From assembly GCA_016706685.1 (NCBI GenBank), contig JADJJE010000057.1:62001-126000 (forward strand): a stretch of 64,000 nt of DNA, written 5' to 3'. Below, one piece after another: positions 60,184 through 64,000 of the stretch. Within the stretch, counting starts at the first letter, position 1; each line of letters begins with the position of its first letter. The notes below the pieces were generated by a model. The model saw only the letters and a program-made list of their open reading frames with translations. It was not told the origin of the DNA and ran no database searches. Position numbers and translations under genes: made by a program. Source of the stretch: Sandaracinaceae bacterium (lineage in GTDB: Bacteria; Myxococcota_A; Polyangia; Polyangiales; Houyiibacteriaceae).

Positions 60184-62496
60184 TCACCACGTGGGCCTGC
60201 GGATGACGTAAGCGTCGCCGCTTCCTGCCGCGGCCTGGTCGGGCAGAACACCGAACGTCTCGCCTGCGACGAGCAGGTCACCGCCCACCAGCGCGCCGCT
60301 CGTGGTGTAGTCGGATTGAGCCGTACCGAACTGACGGGCCCCGATGAGCTGGCCGCTGGCGCTGTGCCGCGTCACGACGATGTCGTGCTGGCCCACCGCC
60401 ATGTGTCCGCTCACGACGCCATTGGAGACCCTTCCAGGGAGATAGATCTGACCGTCGCTGCGGATGAGCACCGCGGCGACGTCGTCGTTCCCGCTCGTGC
60501 CGAACTGCCGGGTCCAGAGTACGCCACCGTCGGTATCGTACGCGCGCAGGATGAGGTCGAAGCTGCCGAGCGCCGTGTATCCGGGGAAGGCGCTGTTCGT
60601 CGAGCCCGCGAGGATGACGTCATCGTTCGCGTTGAAGGCGAGCGCGAGTACGTCGTCGTAACCGCTCGTACCGAACTGCCGTGTCCAGAGGATGTTGCCG
60701 TCCGAATCGTACTTCCTCACGAACGCGTCGTTGCCGCCGGACGAGGTCTGCCCCGGGAGCGTGGCGTCCTCGGCCCGGCCCGCAACGAACACGTCGCCAC
60801 TGGCGTCCGCGCCCAGCGCGTAGGGATAGAGCGCTCCGGAGCCCACCCCGAACTGCAGCACCCAGAGGCGGGTGCCGCTCGAGTCGTACTTCGCGATGAA
60901 GATGTCGTTGAATCCCACGAGTGAGTAGGTCGGGAAGGCTCCCCCTGTCCGGCCGGCCACGATGATGTTGTCGTCTTCGTCGACGGCCAAGGTTGCGATG
61001 CTGTCGAACCCGCTCGTGCCGAACTGCCGGGTCCAGAGGACGCTGCCGTCCGTGTCGTACTTGCGGATGAAGGCGTCGGCGCTGCCCTCGGATGTCTGTC
61101 CTGGGAGGGCTTCTCCCGCCATCCCCGCCACGATGATGTGCCCCGCTCCATCGGAGGCGACGCCCGCTACTCGGTCGTCCGCGCTGGACCCGAACTGCTC
61201 CGTCCAGACGATGCTGCCAGCCGCGTCATAGCTGCGAACGAAGGCGTCGGTGAGTCCGGCGGAAACCTGCCCAGGCAGCGCTCCCTGCGTTTCACCCACC
61301 ACGACGATCGCGTCGGTGCCAACCGCTGCCACACCCTTGGCCGTGTCGGACTCGGTGGTGCCGAACTGTCGGGTCCAGGTCATCACCGAAGCCAAGGTGG
61401 CGCACACACGATTCTGCACGCTGCTGGGCGCGGTGGCCTCCAGCTCCCCAGCTGCGCATTCGGCAAACGCGCTGCATGACGTGGTGTTGGGGTTGGCGGT
61501 GAACGTCCCCGCAGCACAAGCGGTGCACACGCGGTCGAGCGAAGGACTCGGAGTGGTCGCCGAGGTGCCCGCCGCGCAGTCACCCCAAGCCGTACAGCTT
61601 GCCGCGTTGAGGGTGGCGCTGAAGTGTCCCGGCTCGCACATCTGACAGCCGCGGTCGCGCGTCGCGCTCGGAAGAGCGCTGACGTACTGGCCGGCGGCAC
61701 AGGTCACACCCCAACTCGTGCAGACGGTGGCGTTCGGCGTGGTGCTGTAGGTGCCGTTCGCGCACATGACGCACGTGCGGTCGTGGGTGGCGTCGCCCTC
61801 GTTCATGACGGACTCCCCCGCGACGCAGCTCGAGCGAGACACGCACACCGTGCCCGCGTCAGCGTCGTGGTCCCAGTCGGTGGTGACGCAGGGCTGCCGC
61901 GGGGCAGGGCCACCGGGGCAATAGGCGCCGGGCTCGCACGCTTCGCAGGTGGGGCCGGAGATGGCGGTGGCTGGTGCGGTCTGGAGCGTGCCGGGGTCGC
62001 ACGGCGGCCAGCACGTGGATGGGTCGTAGCCCTCGTCCGTGCGACCGTCGCAGTTGTTGTCGGTCTGGTCGCACGCCTCGGTGGCGCTCGGGTTGATGTC
62101 GATGCGCAGGTCATTGCAGTCGTCGCCGCACACAAGGTCACCGTTCGCGGCCTGGTTGCAGCATGCGGCCGCCACGAAACCGTCGCCGTCCACGTCGGTG
62201 CCGCCGAGGGTGGACGGATCGCAGTCCTCGTCGAGGTCGTCCACGTCACAGACCTCGGCATTGCCCGGGAAGCGGTTCTCGTTGTCGTCATCACAGTCGG
62301 ACCCACCGCAGGCCACGCTGTCGATGCCGTCCCCGTCGCGGTCCGGGTCGTCGCAGTCGCCGCTGTCCAAGGTGCTCGTGTCGGGCGCGTCGACAGATGC
62401 ATCGGATCCAGCGTCGTCCATCGAAGGCGTGCCGCCGCACCCCGAGACGAAGACAGCGAGCACGAGGAGATGACTGAGACGCTGCCCTTGCACCAT
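60184..62496 (-). CDS. Large cell-surface lipoprotein with MopE-type, Cys-rich and SBBP repeats
   Basis: A 770-residue lipoprotein (lipobox VSGC). Domains in order: Asp-rich linker; three to four MopE-like metal-binding motifs (CDDPDRDGDGIDS, SDCDDDNENRFPGNAEVCD, CDQTDNNCDGRTDEGYD) at about 45-165; TNFR/ephrin-like cysteine-rich repeats (about 170-365, CMCANGTYSTTPNATVCTSW-like units); and seven SBBP-type beta-propeller repeats (about 370-770, LWTRQFGTSGFDSIATLAVD, then DEDDNIIVAGRTGGAFP). The repeats suit surface adhesion or ligand binding with calcium or copper. Start ATG 62494-62496. Confidence 0.85.
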   Translation of the reverse strand: MVQGQRLSHLLVLAVFVSGCGGTPSMDDAGSDASVDAPDTSTLDSGDCDDPDRDGDGIDSVACGGSDCDDDNENRFPGNAEVCDVDDLDEDCDPSTLGGTDVDGDGFVAAACCNQAANGDLVCGDDCNDLRIDINPSATEACDQTDNNCDGRTDEGYDPSTCWPPCDPGTLQTAPATAISGPTCEACEPGAYCPGGPAPRQPCVTTDWDHDADAGTVCVSRSSCVAGESVMNEGDATHDRTCVMCANGTYSTTPNATVCTSWGVTCAAGQYVSALPSATRDRGCQMCEPGHFSATLNAASCTAWGDCAAGTSATTPSPSLDRVCTACAAGTFTANPNTTSCSAFAECAAGELEATAPSSVQNRVCATLASVMTWTRQFGTTESDTAKGVAAVGTDAIVVVGETQGALPGQVSAGLTDAFVRSYDAAGSIVWTEQFGSSADDRVAGVASDGAGHIIVAGMAGEALPGQTSEGSADAFIRKYDTDGSVLWTRQFGTSGFDSIATLAVDEDDNIIVAGRTGGAFPTYSLVGFNDIFIAKYDSSGTRLWVLQFGVGSGALYPYALGADASGDVFVAGRAEDATLPGQTSSGGNDAFVRKYDSDGNILWTRQFGTSGYDDVLALAFNANDDVILAGSTNSAFPGYTALGSFDLILRAYDTDGGVLWTRQFGTSGNDDVAAVLIRSDGQIYLPGRVSNGVVSGHMAVGQHDIVVTRHSASGQLIGARQFGTAQSDYTTSGALVGGDLLVAGETFGVLPDQAAAGSGDAYVIRRPTW

Positions 62497-62636
62497 TCCG
62501 AAATACTACGCAGACGGTGCGCGAATTGCTTCCCTGGAATAGCCGCAACTGAGCGCTGCGCCGGGGCGAACGGCCCATTGCGCCGCAGGGGCGGACAGGT
62601 AAGCTGAACGCCCCCGCAGCGTGATTCATCCCCCCG

Positions 62637-63683
62637 ATGGGCCAGCACTCCCCTAGCGTCCACAAGTACCAACCAGGCGATGTCCTGCTCGAGCGCTACC
62701 AGCTCGAGCGCCAGCTCGCCGTGGGAGGCATGGGGGAGCTGTGGCGCGCGGTGAACCTGGCGCTCGAGCAACCCGTGGCCGTGAAGCTGCTGCGCAGCGC
62801 GGCGAGGAACCCCGCCGGAGCGGCCCGGCTGCTCCGTGAGGCGCGCGTGGCCGCCCGGCTGCAGCACCGCGCCATCATCCGCGTGTTCGACGCCGGCACC
62901 ACCGCCACCAACGACCCGTTCCTGGTCATGGAGCTGCTCGAGGGCGAAGACGCCGGCACCCTCCTGGAAGACGGTGGTCCGCTCGATGCCGTGCGCGCCG
63001 TGCAGCTCATGATCCCGGTGCTCTCGGGGTTGGCCGTGGCGCACGCGCAGGGCGTGGTGCACCGCGACCTGAAGCCCGACAACATCTTTCTGGCGCGCCT
63101 CAGCGACGGCACCGTGCAGCCCAAGCTCATCGACTTCGGTGTGGCGCACGTGTCCACACAGCTGGCCGCCAGCAAGCTCACCACGGCGGGCATGCTGCTG
63201 GGCACGCCCGAGTACATGGCCCCCGAGCAGATCGAGTGCCGCGAGGACATCGACGCGCGCGCCGACGTCTGGGCGGTGGGCATCACCCTCTATCAGCTCG
63301 TCGCCGGCGCCGTGCCCTTCACCGGAGAGACCCTGCTCCAGATCTTCGACGCCGTGATGGAGGCCCACGTGCCGTTCCCCACGCGCGCGCGCGGCCTCGA
63401 TGGCGGCCTGTGGTCCATCCTCACGGACTGCCTGCGCCGCGATCGAGACGAGCGCTTCGCCTCGGTGGAAGAGGTGGAGCGCGCGCTGACCGCCTGGCTC
63501 GCCAAGCGCGGGGTCACCGAGGACTACGCGCGCCACAGCTTGGTGACTGCAGCAGCGGTCCGTCCGTCCACGCTCGTGCCCACGCTCGCACCCCCGCCTC
63601 CTCGTGCGGAGAGCGAGGCACGCCCCGCCGGTGCCACCCTCGACCGCGCCATCTTTTCAGTGCTGGAGAAGAAGCCCTCGTGA
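62637..63683 (+). CDS. Ser/Thr protein kinase (Hanks type)
   Basis: A 348-residue eukaryotic-like kinase. Kinase domain about residues 18-285: AVGGMGELWRAVNL (glycine loop), VAVKLL (catalytic Lys), VVHRDLKPDNIFL, KLIDFGVAHV and GTPEYMAPEQI are all intact, so it should be active. The remaining 60 residues are a Pro/Ala-rich tail with no membrane segment, so it is cytoplasmic. Its stop codon overlaps the GTG start of the PYP-like gene (GTGA), so the two proteins are made together and the PYP-like protein is a probable input or substrate. Confidence 0.9.
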   Translation: MGQHSPSVHKYQPGDVLLERYQLERQLAVGGMGELWRAVNLALEQPVAVKLLRSAARNPAGAARLLREARVAARLQHRAIIRVFDAGTTATNDPFLVMELLEGEDAGTLLEDGGPLDAVRAVQLMIPVLSGLAVAHAQGVVHRDLKPDNIFLARLSDGTVQPKLIDFGVAHVSTQLAASKLTTAGMLLGTPEYMAPEQIECREDIDARADVWAVGITLYQLVAGAVPFTGETLLQIFDAVMEAHVPFPTRARGLDGGLWSILTDCLRRDRDERFASVEEVERALTAWLAKRGVTEDYARHSLVTAAAVRPSTLVPTLAPPPPRAESEARPAGATLDRAIFSVLEKKPS

Positions 63684-64000
63684 TCGACCTCGTCCCTCCC
63701 TCATCCTCTGCGGCCACGCTGCTCCCGTTCGATCCCTTCACCGTGGACGAGCGCTCCGAGGCCGAGCTGGACGAGCTCCCCTTCGGCATCATCTGCCTGG
63801 ACGAGGAGGGCACCATCCTGCGCTACAACCTGGCCGAGGCTCGGCTGGCCCGGCTCGACCGCAATCAGGTGGTGGGCAAGAACTTCTTCGCGCGCGTGGC
63901 CCCGTGCACGGCCGGCCCGGGGTTCGAGGGCCGCTTCCGCGAGTTCGCGAGGGCGAGCGGGGGGCAAGACGTGCTCCGCTTCGACTACCTCTTCGACTTC
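63680..64000 (+). CDS. Photoactive yellow protein-like PAS protein (5' part only)
   Basis: The visible 107 residues contain a PYP-type PAS domain: LPFGIICLDEEGTILRYN, then GKNFFARVAPCTAGPG and RFREFARASGGQ. Tyr49, Glu53 and Cys76 keep the spacing of Tyr42, Glu46 and Cys69 that bind p-coumaric acid in Halorhodospira PYP. Thr50 and Arg52 of the pocket are Ala57 and Leu59 here. The gene continues past the window edge, so further domains may exist. The GTG start at 63680 overlaps the kinase stop. Whether a chromophore is bound is unknown: PAS domains with a VAPCT loop also occur without evidence of light sensing. Confidence 0.75.
   Translation, partial: MIDLVPPSSSAATLLPFDPFTVDERSEAELDELPFGIICLDEEGTILRYNLAEARLARLDRNQVVGKNFFARVAPCTAGPGFEGRFREFARASGGQDVLRFDYLFDF

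Overview
The window is very GC-rich chromosomal DNA in which many genes start with GTG and many stop and start codons overlap as ATGA or GTGA. Gene content points to a myxobacterium (phylum Myxococcota, probably the class Polyangia). It includes a myxobacterial-type ferritin-like domain protein, lipoproteins with MopE-type and SBBP repeats, a Hanks-type Ser/Thr kinase, a CheA-like hybrid kinase, a pectinacetylesterase-type lipoprotein and MoaD-MoaE and aconitase rearrangements. The taxonomic call is inference. No rRNA, tRNA, CRISPR array, phage or insertion sequence was recognised.

Layout. 1-8 kb: an SDR dehydrogenase, a secreted ferritin-like protein, a pectinacetylesterase-like lipoprotein, an AraC regulator, an AurF-type diiron oxygenase next to a GNAT-like protein, and a 2-oxoglutarate oxygenase. 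8-10.5 kb: a membrane CheA-like kinase and its receiver protein. 10.6-16.7 kb: a polysaccharide locus on the minus strand (glycosyltransferase, Wzy-like polymerase, Wzx-like flippase, and a glycosyltransferase carrying an oxygenase-like tail). 16.8-17.4 kb: a BrnT toxin with an HTH antitoxin. 18-25 kb: a zinc-ribbon membrane protein, a degenerate PP2C-like protein, a CPBP protease, a MoaD-MoaE fusion, a MerR regulator, two small proteins (one resembling a type III secretion needle or rod subunit) and a lipoprotein. 24.8-25.8 kb: a frameshifted rdgB and a hexanucleotide microsatellite. 26-34.5 kb: an LLM oxidoreductase, VapBC, and a tightly coupled minus-strand operon of aminotransferase, membrane protein, zwf, pgl and gnd (oxidative pentose phosphate pathway).

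36.2-37.6 kb is abnormal: about 900 bases of G-rich, nearly A-free sequence followed by a broken membrane/TPR gene. It may be a bad consensus. 37.6-41 kb: a cytochrome P450 and an aconitase-family enzyme with its domains in inverted order. 41.1-46.2 kb: a glycosyltransferase-like gene, a radical SAM-glycosyltransferase fusion and gpmI, all coupled. 46-52 kb: surface proteins, three methyltransferases and an AraC regulator. 51.8-56 kb: a VWA lipoprotein and small genes mixed with remnants of an SDR gene and of uvrA. 56-62.5 kb: an acyl-CoA ligase, RlmG, a collagen-like protein and a large MopE/SBBP lipoprotein. The window ends in a Ser/Thr kinase translationally coupled to a protein that carries the chromophore-site residues of photoactive yellow protein (PYP). 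It is cut by the window edge.

The observations most worth a second look are the kinase-PYP pair, the radical SAM-glycosyltransferase pair, the oxygenase-like tail on a glycosyltransferase, the needle-like small protein with its structured leader, and the G-rich tract.
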